A stretch of DNA of 64,000 nt from Adhaeribacter aerolatus (GTDB lineage: Bacteria; Bacteroidota; Bacteroidia; Cytophagales; Hymenobacteraceae). This document shows, piece by piece, positions 27,114 to 35,691 of the stretch. The notes beneath the pieces are model-generated. The model saw only the letters and a list, made by a program, of their open reading frames with translations. It made no database searches and was not told the origin of the DNA. The first letter of the stretch is position 1, and every line of letters begins with the position of its first letter. The position numbers were made by a program, and so were the translations under genes. Location: assembly GCF_007991635.1 (NCBI RefSeq), contig NZ_BJYS01000019.1, positions 1-64,000 of the forward strand, given 5' to 3'.

Positions 27114-29525
27114 TTGAAATTTTACATCTCTTTCTTTTTATTCTGGCTTCTATCAGCCTTGAATGTGCAAGCCCAAATGGTAACTGTTTTGGACAAAACC
27201 ACCCGGCAACCCATCGCTTTTGTGAACCTGAGCAGCCCGGATGGCGGAATTACGATTCCTACTGATACCGATGGGAAAGCGGATATTTCGGCTTTTAAAC
27301 CCGTTGACAAAATTAATTTCAGCCTAGTTGGGTACCGGAATTTAACCTTGACCTATCCAGTCATCGAGTCCCTGAAATTTACAGTTGCCTTAGCCCAAAG
27401 CAGCTATTCTTTAGACGAAGTAGTAATCTCGGCGAGTAAGTTCGACGAAAAGCGGGAAGAAGTTCCGCAGCAAATTCAGGTATTACATACCCGGGACTTA
27501 ACTTTTATAAGCCAGCCTACCACAGCCGACGTGCTGGTACAATCGGGTAATATTTTAGTCCAGAAAAGTCAGTTAGGTGGGGGCAGCCCGATAATACGGG
27601 GTTTTGAAGCGAATAAGGTTCTGCTGGTGGTAGATGGCGTCCGGATGAATAATGCCATTTACCGCGGCGGCCATTTGCAAAATGTAATTACCCTGGATAA
27701 CGCCGTGCTGGATAGAGCTGAGATAGTATTTGGGCCTGGTTCGGTGGTTTACGGCAGCGATGCCTTGGGCGGTGTGATGCATTTTTATACGCGCAGCCCA
27801 ATTTTAGCCTCTGCTGATAAAAATAAAAGTATGCAGGTAAATGCCTTTAGCCGCTACGCGACAGCCGCCAACGAAAAAACAATTCATGCCGATGTCAACC
27901 TGGGTTTTCGGAAAATTGGATTGCTGACGAGCTTTACCTTTTCCGATTTTTCGGACCTGCGGCAGGGTAAACGCCACAATAAATTCGATGAACCATCCGG
28001 ATTACGTACTTTTTATGTACAACGGGTAAATAACCAGGACAGCGTTTTCCGGAACCCCAAATCAAATCAGCTCCGCCCATCCGGCTACCGCCAGTACGAC
28101 TTGCTTCAGAAAATTAAATATCAACCCAATACTAACACGTCGCACCTCCTGAATATTCAATATTCCACTTCTTCTGATATTCCGCGTTTCGACCGGTTAA
28201 CCTTGCGCCGTAATGGCCTACCCCGCTTTGCCGAGTGGTATTATGGTCCGCAGGAAAGATTATTTGGTGCGTATACTTTAGAGAAGAAAAGCACCGGCGC
28301 TTTTTACGACAATGCCCGATTTATAGCAGCTTACCAGCACCTGGAAGAGAGTCGCATAGACCGCGACCTGAACAATCCGCTCCGGAATAACCGCCTGGAA
28401 GCAGTTGGGGTTTATTCTTTTAATTCAGATTTTGAAAAGGACACCGGCAAAAATGAATTCCGGTACGGCGTGGAAGGTGTACATAATACCGTTCAATCCC
28501 GGGCTTATAAGTTAAATATTAATACCGGTGAATCGAATCCTTTAGATACCCGGTATCCCGACGGCGGTTCGGCCATGACGTCGGTGGCGGCTTATATTAC
28601 CCATGCTTTCGAAGCTTCGCCTAAACTCATTTTGCACGATGGCCTGCGCTACAGTCAGGTTAAGTTAACGGCTAATTTTATAGACAAGACCTTTTTCCCA
28701 TTCCCGTTCGATGAAGTTACGCAACAGAACGTCGCTTTAAACGGCAACATGGGCCTTACCTTTTTAACGGGTAACGAATGGCGGTTAGTAGGTTTGGTAT
28801 CCAGTGGTTTCCGGGCCCCTAATGTTGACGATTTAAGCAAGGTTTTCGAGAGTGTGCCGGGTACGGTAATTGTACCCAACCCCAATTTAAAACCAGAGTA
28901 TACTTACAATGCCGAACTAACGGTAGCTAAAGGATTTAACCAGCGGGTGCGATTAGAAGGTATTGGCTATTATACTTGGTACCGGCAGGCCATTACTACC
29001 CTGCCCGGTGCTTTCAACAACGAAACACAAATTAATTACAATAACCAGTTGAGCCAGGTCTTAACCAACGTAAATGCCCAGAAAGCTTACCTGTATGGCT
29101 TCAGCGGCAGTTTGGTAGCCGATATTACAACGGCTGTTTCGATAACCAGCAACCTGAATTATACTTTTGGCCGCATCAAAACCGATTCTACCGATTACCC
29201 TTTGGATCATATTCCGCCGGTATTTGGCCGTACAGCCTTCAATATTAAATTAAAGAAATTTCAGGGAGAATTTTTTGCCCAATACCACGGTGCCAAAGCT
29301 TTGCGGCATTACAATTTGTTAGGCGAAGATAATGTTGCTTTTGCCACGGCTACCGGCATGCCGGCTTGGTACACGCTTAATCTCCGTACGGCTTACCAGG
29401 TACACCAAAATATTCAACTGCAAGCGGCTCTTGAAAATATTCTGGACCGGCATTACCGGGTTTTTGCCTCTTCCATCAGCGCGCCGGGCCGCAACTTTAG
29501 CCTGACGGTAAGAGGAAATTTTTAA
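27114..29525 (+). CDS. TonB-dependent receptor, hemoglobin/transferrin-receptor type
   Basis: An 803-residue outer-membrane receptor. The start is a TTG followed directly by a good signal peptide (ending NVQAQ). Residues about 20-100 are a carboxypeptidase-like regulatory beta-sandwich, then the plug domain: SPIIRGFEANKVLLVVDGV, NNAIYRGGHLQNVITLDNAV and GPGSVVYGSDALGGVMHF. These plug motifs match heme/hemoglobin receptors. The barrel ends with ISAPGRNFSLTVRGNF, with a terminal Phe. No TonB, heme or siderophore gene is nearby, so the ligand is inferred only. Confidence 0.92.
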   Translation: MKFYISFFLFWLLSALNVQAQMVTVLDKTTRQPIAFVNLSSPDGGITIPTDTDGKADISAFKPVDKINFSLVGYRNLTLTYPVIESLKFTVALAQSSYSLDEVVISASKFDEKREEVPQQIQVLHTRDLTFISQPTTADVLVQSGNILVQKSQLGGGSPIIRGFEANKVLLVVDGVRMNNAIYRGGHLQNVITLDNAVLDRAEIVFGPGSVVYGSDALGGVMHFYTRSPILASADKNKSMQVNAFSRYATAANEKTIHADVNLGFRKIGLLTSFTFSDFSDLRQGKRHNKFDEPSGLRTFYVQRVNNQDSVFRNPKSNQLRPSGYRQYDLLQKIKYQPNTNTSHLLNIQYSTSSDIPRFDRLTLRRNGLPRFAEWYYGPQERLFGAYTLEKKSTGAFYDNARFIAAYQHLEESRIDRDLNNPLRNNRLEAVGVYSFNSDFEKDTGKNEFRYGVEGVHNTVQSRAYKLNINTGESNPLDTRYPDGGSAMTSVAAYITHAFEASPKLILHDGLRYSQVKLTANFIDKTFFPFPFDEVTQQNVALNGNMGLTFLTGNEWRLVGLVSSGFRAPNVDDLSKVFESVPGTVIVPNPNLKPEYTYNAELTVAKGFNQRVRLEGIGYYTWYRQAITTLPGAFNNETQINYNNQLSQVLTNVNAQKAYLYGFSGSLVADITTAVSITSNLNYTFGRIKTDSTDYPLDHIPPVFGRTAFNIKLKKFQGEFFAQYHGAKALRHYNLLGEDNVAFATATGMPAWYTLNLRTAYQVHQNIQLQAALENILDRHYRVFASSISAPGRNFSLTVRGNF

Positions 29526-29577
29526 GCAGCAATAAATAGAATGCTTGAACATAGATAAGGAATGTTACGATGAAAAA

Positions 29578-30164
29578 ATGGAGATTAAAGCCGAAAAAGA
29601 AGTAGAAACTATTTGTCCGGCCAACCGGCAGGAATGGCGTTTATGGTTAAAAGAAAATCATCGTACGAAAAAATCGGTTTGGCTTATTTATTTTAAAAAG
29701 AAGTCTGGTTATTTCACCATTTCCTGGAGCGAAGCCGTGGAAGAAGCCCTTTGCTTTGGCTGGATAGACAGCAAGGCAAAACCGTTGGATGCGGAGCGAT
29801 TCATGCAATTCTTCTGCCAACGAAAGCCCACCAGTGTATGGTCGAAGATAAACAAGGAAAAGATACAACGGTTATCGGACGCAGGACTTATAACACCTGC
29901 CGGTTACGATAGCATCCAGATTGCCAAACAAAACGGTTCCTGGACCATTCTGGACGAAGTAGAAGAACTAATTATACCGGAGACCTGGAAAAAGCTTTTC
30001 AAACACACGCTGGCTCAAAGGACTATTTTCTAAGTTTAAGCAAATCCGTTAGGAAAAGTATGTTGCAATGGCTGGTTATGGCCAGACGACCAGAAACCAG
30101 GCAGAAACGGATTGACGAAATAGCCGAACTGGCTGCCCAAAAGTTAAAGCCGAAACAGTTTTAG
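29578..30164 (+). pseudogene. YdeI/OmdA-family protein, frameshifted
   Basis: A small cytosolic protein of the YdeI/OmdA (OmpD-associated) family. The N-terminal part is typical (NRQEWRLWLKENHRTKKSVW, then SWSEAVEEALCFGWIDSK). The frame stops at 30031-30033 after an unrelated tail. From about 29982 the next frame continues the family sequence: DLEKAFQTHAGSKDYF, LSKSVRKSMLQWLVMARRPE and RQKRIDEIAELAAQ, to a TAG at 30162. One missing G at 29979-29983 would restore a full protein of about 195 residues. I chose the ATG at 29578, but a TTG at 29545 is also in frame. Confidence 0.8.
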
Positions 30165-30431
30165 TATCTAAAATTGAGCTGTAACAATTACTTGGATAAT
30201 AGAGGCTATAGTGCTTAAGCTGAAATGAATGACATAATTATCCTTTGAAATATAATATAATAGTGCTTAAACTACTAGTACTGGAACTAACCTTAATTTC
30301 CAGATTTCCATATAATGGATAAACAGGAAATATGCCAGCAAAGCAAACCTTCTTTATCCGGACTTGTTTTAAAAGCTCTACTTAGAATACCGCTATTGCT
30401 ATTAACAGCTCAAAATATTACGCCCAAATAC

Positions 30432-31070
30432 ATGGTTGCCAAGTTGTCTGGAATTAAATATTTTTTATTTACATTGATAACTATATCAGTAGCAGGGCAA
30501 GTTAAGGCGCAGAGCAACCTCAATCTTAAATTTTTCGGTTTAAGTCTGCATCCCAAAGGCGATGTAAATGCGCCTTTAATGCCCTTGAACCCAGATAAAA
30601 AGGGCTATTTGGTTTTTAACCTGGGCGGCACGCTTGGTTATGAACATTTCCTGAAGCCAGATAAATTTTCTTTAAAAGCTATTCAGGCCGTTTATTCTGA
30701 TTGTGCGGCGCAACTGGGCGGCTTTACGCATGTGGGTGTGCGGTGGGTGATATTTAAAAAAGGCAAGCATTCACTGAACGGCGGTTTCGGCCCAACTTTG
30801 GTTTACCGCCGCAACTGGTACGAACTGGAGAATTACGAAGATTCCGGTTTTTTCGATGGCGGAAAGAAAGTAAAATACCAGTACAAATTTATTCCGTACG
30901 CCGGCGAATTTGAGTACAACCTGGCCTTAAACGACCAATACGAGTTTTCTACCACCTTTATTCCGGGTTATCCCAGCCTCATGAGTTTATCTTTTGGTAT
31001 CCGGTACTGGCTGCCGCAGAAAGAAAAGGCCCCCGTTTCAGTACCCATATATCCGGCAGTACGGCGTTAA
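30432..31070 (+). CDS. Secreted hypothetical protein, beta-rich
   Basis: A 212-residue protein from the ATG giving MVAKLSGIKYFLFTLITISV, a good signal peptide ending near KAQ. An in-frame ATG at 30315 would add 39 residues before the signal peptide and is unlikely. The mature part alternates Tyr/Phe and Gly like a small barrel or lipocalin (GYEHFLKPDKFSL, FGPTLVYRRNWYE, SFGIRYWLP). It lacks a C-terminal aromatic end, as it closes with PIYPAVRR. An envelope role is likely, but I do not recognise the family. Confidence 0.7.
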   Translation: MVAKLSGIKYFLFTLITISVAGQVKAQSNLNLKFFGLSLHPKGDVNAPLMPLNPDKKGYLVFNLGGTLGYEHFLKPDKFSLKAIQAVYSDCAAQLGGFTHVGVRWVIFKKGKHSLNGGFGPTLVYRRNWYELENYEDSGFFDGGKKVKYQYKFIPYAGEFEYNLALNDQYEFSTTFIPGYPSLMSLSFGIRYWLPQKEKAPVSVPIYPAVRR

Positions 31071-31135
31071 ATTTTTATTCTTTTTGGGTATTTTTCGTTA
31101 CCAAACATTTATGATATTTGGCTCAACTTTTTTTT

Positions 31136-31984
31136 ATGCATTTCAGCACTTTACAATACACGTCTTTACAAACCATTGCCGATACCTTTAACCTGGCCTT
31201 CTCGGATTATGTAATTCCGATGCACTTTACCGAGGTGCAGTTAATCGAAAAGCTGACCCGCGACGGCATAAACCTGGAGCATTCGGTAGGTGCTTTCGAC
31301 GGCGAAAAGTTAGTAGGCTTTATATTGCAAGGGTTAGGGCAGTGGGAGGGTTTGCTTTCGGCTTACAACGGCGGTACCGGCGTTATTCCGGCTTACCGTG
31401 GCAGAAAAATTACCCAGCAACTATATGCTTACTGTATACCCCAGTTAAAAGCGGCTGGGGTAGAACAATGCTTGCTGGAGGTAGTTACCCGGAACCAAGT
31501 TGCTGTAAAAACCTACAAAGCCATTGGTTTTACCATTGCCCGAACCTTAGAAAGCTATAAAGGCGAAATAAATACCCAAAGCCCAACCGATTTACCGTCC
31601 GGTATTATTTACCGCGAAGTAGTAGATTTAAATTGGGCGCTCGCCGAAACTTTCTGGGACTACCAGCCTTCCTGGGGCTATAATTTTGCGGCCATTCAGC
31701 GCATCCGCCAGTTTACCCGCCTGGTGGGAGTTTACAACAAAGAGCATTTAATTGGGTACGGGGCTATTCATGAAAATACCAACCGGGTGGCCCAGTTTGC
31801 CATTGCCCCAGCTTACCGGAGAAAAGGATTGGGTTTACACCTCTTTCAAAAGCTAGCCACCGGCAAAACCGCTCCGCTCTCGGTTATAAATGTGGACGAT
31901 AAAAGCGAGGTTACGCTTAATTTCCTGGATGATATTGGCCTGACGCCATTCTTACAGCAATACGAAATGACTTTGAAGATTTAA
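31136..31984 (+). CDS. Double-GNAT N-acetyltransferase
   Basis: A 282-residue protein with two tandem GNAT folds. The first acetyl-CoA loop is VIPAYRGRKITQQLY (first half), the second IAPAYRRKGLGLHLF (second half). The N-terminal half reads EVVTRNQVAVKTYKAIGF, typical of the GNAT C-terminal strand and helix. I start at the ATG giving MHFSTLQYTSLQTIA; a TTG 18 bases upstream is also possible. The substrate is unknown. It is a single gene, followed by a long perfect hairpin. Confidence 0.88.
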   Translation: MHFSTLQYTSLQTIADTFNLAFSDYVIPMHFTEVQLIEKLTRDGINLEHSVGAFDGEKLVGFILQGLGQWEGLLSAYNGGTGVIPAYRGRKITQQLYAYCIPQLKAAGVEQCLLEVVTRNQVAVKTYKAIGFTIARTLESYKGEINTQSPTDLPSGIIYREVVDLNWALAETFWDYQPSWGYNFAAIQRIRQFTRLVGVYNKEHLIGYGAIHENTNRVAQFAIAPAYRRKGLGLHLFQKLATGKTAPLSVINVDDKSEVTLNFLDDIGLTPFLQQYEMTLKI

Positions 31985-32000
31985 CTTTATCAAGTTCAGT

Positions 32001-32044
32001 TTCCGTAAATTAACCGGAGGTGTCTCTCCGGTTAATTTACGGAA
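32001..32044. terminator. Perfect 19-base hairpin after the GNAT gene
   Basis: Arms at 32001-32019 and 32026-32044 are exact reverse complements with a 6-base loop. They start 17 bases after the GNAT stop. There is no strong T-run, so this may be a processing or insertion-like palindrome rather than a classic terminator. Confidence 0.55.
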
Positions 32045-32117
32045 TCATTACTTCTGTTCTGTTTTAGAGACAATTAACAGGTTAATATAGGATGGGAGCG
32101 TCCTCGCCCATGTTTTC

Positions 32118-32239
32118 TTCTGCCGGCCTCTGGCCGTTATAATTTTTGATTCGTAATAATTGACTCTTCTTCTGCCGGTCTCTGGCCTTTATTTATAATA
32201 TCTGACCCACTTGTTTATAGCGGCCAGAGGCCGGCAGAA
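32118..32239. repeat. Cluster of palindromic repeats (one direct, one inverted copy)
   Basis: Within the 393-base spacer 31985-32377, a unit starting TTCTGCCGGCCTCTGGCC lies at 32118-32142. A diverged direct copy (TTCTGCCGGTCTCTGGCC) lies at 32170-32192. An inverted copy lies at 32215-32239 and matches the first over 24 of 25 bases. A separate 8-base stem CACCAGCG / CGCTGGTG follows at 32245-32263. There is no gene in the spacer. The layout resembles REP/BIME-type intergenic repeats. Confidence 0.65.
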
Positions 32240-32377
32240 ATCCTCACCAGCGGGACGCTGGTGATAGCATTAATATTGGTTTATGTGTACAGATAATTCT
32301 TCATTGCTACAGGCCGATTTGGTGGGTAAATAGTGAGCAAATATTTATCTAGTAATAAATTACAGTAGGTTTAAAAT

Positions 32378-34807
32378 TTAAAACTCCAGGATAAAACCTA
32401 AGGTTGGTACCAGGTTGCCGTCATCGTTGTTCAGGATGAGCGGAATGGCATTACTGCCGTCTTCCTGTAAAGGTCCACCGTTGGTAGTGGCAAAGCCGTT
32501 GTTTTCGGTGTTGCGCTGAAAGGTGTACCGCTCATAGCCCGGGGTTTTGCTACCCAGCACATTGGCAATATCCAGGAATAAATCTAAGGTAACGCGGTTA
32601 AAATTCCACTTTTTATCTAATCGTACATCTAACTGGCTGAAAGGCCGCAGCCGCTCGGAATTAAGTTGGGAATAATCCAGAATGCCCACCCCCAAGGCGC
32701 CATAATTTCGCCGGGAAGCTTCTAAATCGAAAGGAGTAGCTGGTGCCCCGCCGGCAAAGCGGTATTTAGCCCCGAATTCCCAGTTCTTCGGAAGTTTCTT
32801 GCCCAACAGTGCCGAAACCAAATGGCGGTAATCCCAGGAACTGGAGATATATCGGCCATCGGTACCGGCAAACTGACTCACCACATAAGTATAAGAAAGT
32901 ACCGAGAAAACGGAGCCAGTCAATTTTTTCTGAAGGTAGAATTCCAGGCCGTAAGCCCGGCCCAGGCCGTTGCTGGTTATGGCTTCGTTGCCAATAGAAC
33001 CAAAATCACCACCCTGATTCGCCAGCGAAATGCCATCGCGTACCGAAACCGGGTAATTGCTATATTTCTTATAAAAACCTTCTAAAGTAAACCGTAAATC
33101 GGTACGCGGCAAAAACTCGGTGCCTAACACATAGTGCGCCGATTTAATGTAATCCGCGGCTTGGTTTAAATATTGGCCGTTTTCCTGATAGCCCAATACA
33201 GTATAAGTGGGTAGCTTATAATAGATGCCCGATGAAGCATTTAAGGTCCATTTATCGGATATCACGTACGAGATAGCACCGCGTGGCGAAAGCGTTTTCA
33301 GCGGATTATTGCCGGTTTCGGTGAAAGAATTCATATCCGACCGAATCCCGAAAGACAAACCCAGTTTATCGTTTAAAACCGAACGGGATACCTGACCAAA
33401 AGCCCCGTACCGGAAGAAATCGAGGTTGGTATTGTAATTAACGGTTAAGCCGGGCTGCACCAGGTCGCCTTGCTCGTCGCGGAGTTCCGGCCTTATTACA
33501 TTAAAGACATTATTCGTAAACTGCACCAATTGTCCCGATACCCCGTAAGCGTATTTAAAGCCGTTCTGAAATTTATTTACATCCAGCCGCAGTTTATTTT
33601 CAGTTTCGCGGGAGTTCGATTTTAAAGTTTGTAGAGCATTATTGTTATTTTGGGCGTCTTCAAATTTCTCCAGATCAATATTAAAAGCGTTCCGGCTCAA
33701 AGCCAGATTTAGGTAGCCGTCGTTAATTAATCTTTTAACCGCCACGCCGGTGGTGTAATTCCATTGGTTATTCAACGGAATAGAACGCAGAATATATTCG
33801 TTTTCGGGAGTGCTGTTGCGCGGTACGCCAAAAGAAAATTCATCTATGGCGCCCACGCCTAAAAAGGTAAGCGACGTTTTACTGTTTAATTTGTGGTCTA
33901 CTTTGTACTGAAAATCCCAGTAATTCGGGCGGATAGGTAAATCGAGGAGTTTAAACAAAAATTGTAGATAAGAGCGCCGGGCTGATACTAAATAAGTGGT
34001 TTTAGGAGAAATCGGCCCTTCGAAGGTGGTGGCAAATTCAGAACCGCTTAACCGGATATTACCCGAAAAACGCTCGGGGTTGCCGTACCGCTGCCGGAAC
34101 CCGAAGACCGAAGACAAAGCATTGTCGTATCGGGCATCAAAAGCCGAGGAACTTACTTTTAAATCTTCGATAAACGAAACGTTTAGAATACCCGTAGCTC
34201 CGCCGGCGCTACCCTGCGTAGTAAAATGGTTGATTAACGGAATCTCGATGCCATCGAGGTAATAAACATTTTCGCTGGGCGCACCGCCGCGGATAATTAA
34301 ATCGTTGCGGCTGCCGCCGCCGGTACCGTTCGTTGCCACTCCCGGCAGCACCTGCACCACTTTCGAAATATCAAAATTACCCCCGGGGTTACTACGTATT
34401 TCTTCGGTACTTAAACCCTGCACCGAGAGAGGAGTAACTAAATCAGCTACGGCGGCGCTTTGCCGGCGATTGGCGGTTATTTCTACTTCCTGTAATTTGC
34501 TGGCGGCCGGAGCCAGTTCAAAGTTTACAATCTGGGCATTACCGGCCGTTACGTTAATATTAAATTTACTTTGCGACTGGTAACCCAAATAAGAGCTTTC
34601 TAGGGTATAGCTGCCCAAGGTAATATTTTCCAGGCGGTACCGGCCGGCTTCATTGCTAACGGTACCTAATTCGGTATTATTTAACCGGATGGTAACGCCA
34701 ATCAGCGGTTCCTGGGTATTTACATCCCGCACGGTACCTGTAATTACCCCGGACTGGGCTAAGACCATGCCGGGCAAAAATGATAAAAGTAAAAGTATGA
34801 GTCTCAT
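32378..34807 (-). CDS. TonB-dependent receptor with carboxypeptidase-like domain
   Basis: An 809-residue outer-membrane receptor. Signal peptide (ending GMVLAQ), then a carboxypeptidase-like beta-sandwich (GVITGTVRDVNTQEPLIGVT, residues about 20-105), then the plug (SNPGGNFDISKVVQVLPGV and DLIIRGGAPSENVYYLDGIE) and the barrel. The end FILEF supplies a terminal aromatic. It does not carry a SusC signature, and no SusD partner follows. The ligand is unknown. A MarR regulator gene lies divergently 121 bases away. Confidence 0.93.
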   Translation of the reverse strand: MRLILLLLSFLPGMVLAQSGVITGTVRDVNTQEPLIGVTIRLNNTELGTVSNEAGRYRLENITLGSYTLESSYLGYQSQSKFNINVTAGNAQIVNFELAPAASKLQEVEITANRRQSAAVADLVTPLSVQGLSTEEIRSNPGGNFDISKVVQVLPGVATNGTGGGSRNDLIIRGGAPSENVYYLDGIEIPLINHFTTQGSAGGATGILNVSFIEDLKVSSSAFDARYDNALSSVFGFRQRYGNPERFSGNIRLSGSEFATTFEGPISPKTTYLVSARRSYLQFLFKLLDLPIRPNYWDFQYKVDHKLNSKTSLTFLGVGAIDEFSFGVPRNSTPENEYILRSIPLNNQWNYTTGVAVKRLINDGYLNLALSRNAFNIDLEKFEDAQNNNNALQTLKSNSRETENKLRLDVNKFQNGFKYAYGVSGQLVQFTNNVFNVIRPELRDEQGDLVQPGLTVNYNTNLDFFRYGAFGQVSRSVLNDKLGLSFGIRSDMNSFTETGNNPLKTLSPRGAISYVISDKWTLNASSGIYYKLPTYTVLGYQENGQYLNQAADYIKSAHYVLGTEFLPRTDLRFTLEGFYKKYSNYPVSVRDGISLANQGGDFGSIGNEAITSNGLGRAYGLEFYLQKKLTGSVFSVLSYTYVVSQFAGTDGRYISSSWDYRHLVSALLGKKLPKNWEFGAKYRFAGGAPATPFDLEASRRNYGALGVGILDYSQLNSERLRPFSQLDVRLDKKWNFNRVTLDLFLDIANVLGSKTPGYERYTFQRNTENNGFATTNGGPLQEDGSNAIPLILNNDDGNLVPTLGFILEF

Positions 34808-34829
34808 TTTATGTTATAATATTAAAACT

Positions 34830-34843
34830 TTATGATAACATAA
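34830..34843. promoter_or_regulatory. Candidate operator palindrome between the TonB receptor and MarR genes
   Basis: TTATGATAACATAA has arms TTATG and CATAA around a 4-base centre. It lies 22 bases before the receptor start and 85 bases before the marR-type start. Size and position fit a MarR-family operator, but there is no binding evidence. Confidence 0.3.
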
Positions 34844-34928
34844 TACTTAATAATTTGTTTTTGTGAGGAGGATTAAATAGAATAATTTGTAATTACTGGT
34901 GCCCTCGCCATAATAATGCTTCATTCCC

Positions 34929-35567
34929 ATGCCGGAATCAAAATATAAGTTGTTACAAGAATTGTTACCCTGGCTCGACAAGTATGAACAGGAACAAGGA
35001 GCCCTTGGGGCGAGTTTACCGGACTTTCAAAGATGGCTGGGAGAGCGGTTAATGCTGGAAAAACAAGCCGTGCCAGCAACAAAACCGGAAGAAGCCCTGG
35101 AAGGCGAAATTGCCCGCTACCTGACCATTCTGAACCGCTATGCCCGGTTTTATATTAAAAAGGCTTTACAACCAACAGATTTTGTTTCAATGGATGATTT
35201 TGGTTACCTGATGCATCTGCTCGATGGTGGCAGCCTTACCAAATCAGCTTTAATTCAGAAAAATATTCACGATATACCTTCGGGTACCGAAATAATAAAA
35301 CGGCTTATCCGGCAGGGGTGGGTAAATGAAACCCGCGATGAAAAAGATAAAAGAAAAGTTTATTTAACCGTTAATGAAACCGGAAAAGCCGCTTTAATGG
35401 CTTCGCTCAGTCAGCTCCGGCAAGTATCCCGCCTGTTTAGTCGCAATTTAGATACCCTGGAAAAACAGCAACTATTAAGAATATTTAAAAAATTAGAATT
35501 ATTCCACCACGATCAATTTTTGCGGCACAAAGATAAATCGTTGGATGAGATTATAAATTCAGTCTAA
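34929..35567 (+). CDS. MarR-family transcriptional regulator
   Basis: A 212-residue winged-helix regulator. A helical N-terminal extension of about 60 residues precedes the MarR core: GEIARYLTILNRYARFYIKK (dimer helix), LTKSALIQKNIHDIPSGTEI (recognition region) and WVNETRDEKDKRKVYLTVNE (wing with the usual Asp-Lys-Arg). The C-terminal helix closes the dimer interface. It is divergent from a TonB receptor and 124 bases before the protease gene; it could regulate either side. The ligand is unknown. Confidence 0.85.
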   Translation: MPESKYKLLQELLPWLDKYEQEQGALGASLPDFQRWLGERLMLEKQAVPATKPEEALEGEIARYLTILNRYARFYIKKALQPTDFVSMDDFGYLMHLLDGGSLTKSALIQKNIHDIPSGTEIIKRLIRQGWVNETRDEKDKRKVYLTVNETGKAALMASLSQLRQVSRLFSRNLDTLEKQQLLRIFKKLELFHHDQFLRHKDKSLDEIINSV

Positions 35568-35691
35568 AATGATTAACTTTCATAGAGAAGGTACTTGAGC
35601 GGCTGTGTTTTACTTAAAAGTAGGTATTGCGGCCCGGTTCTTCATCCTTTATATTCCCAAAGCATTTGCTGAATCTTAAAAAGGTAGAACT

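Noticed and set aside
32118-32239. CRISPR-like array
   Set aside because: Only two direct copies, unequal, plus one inverted; no regular spacers and no cas genes.
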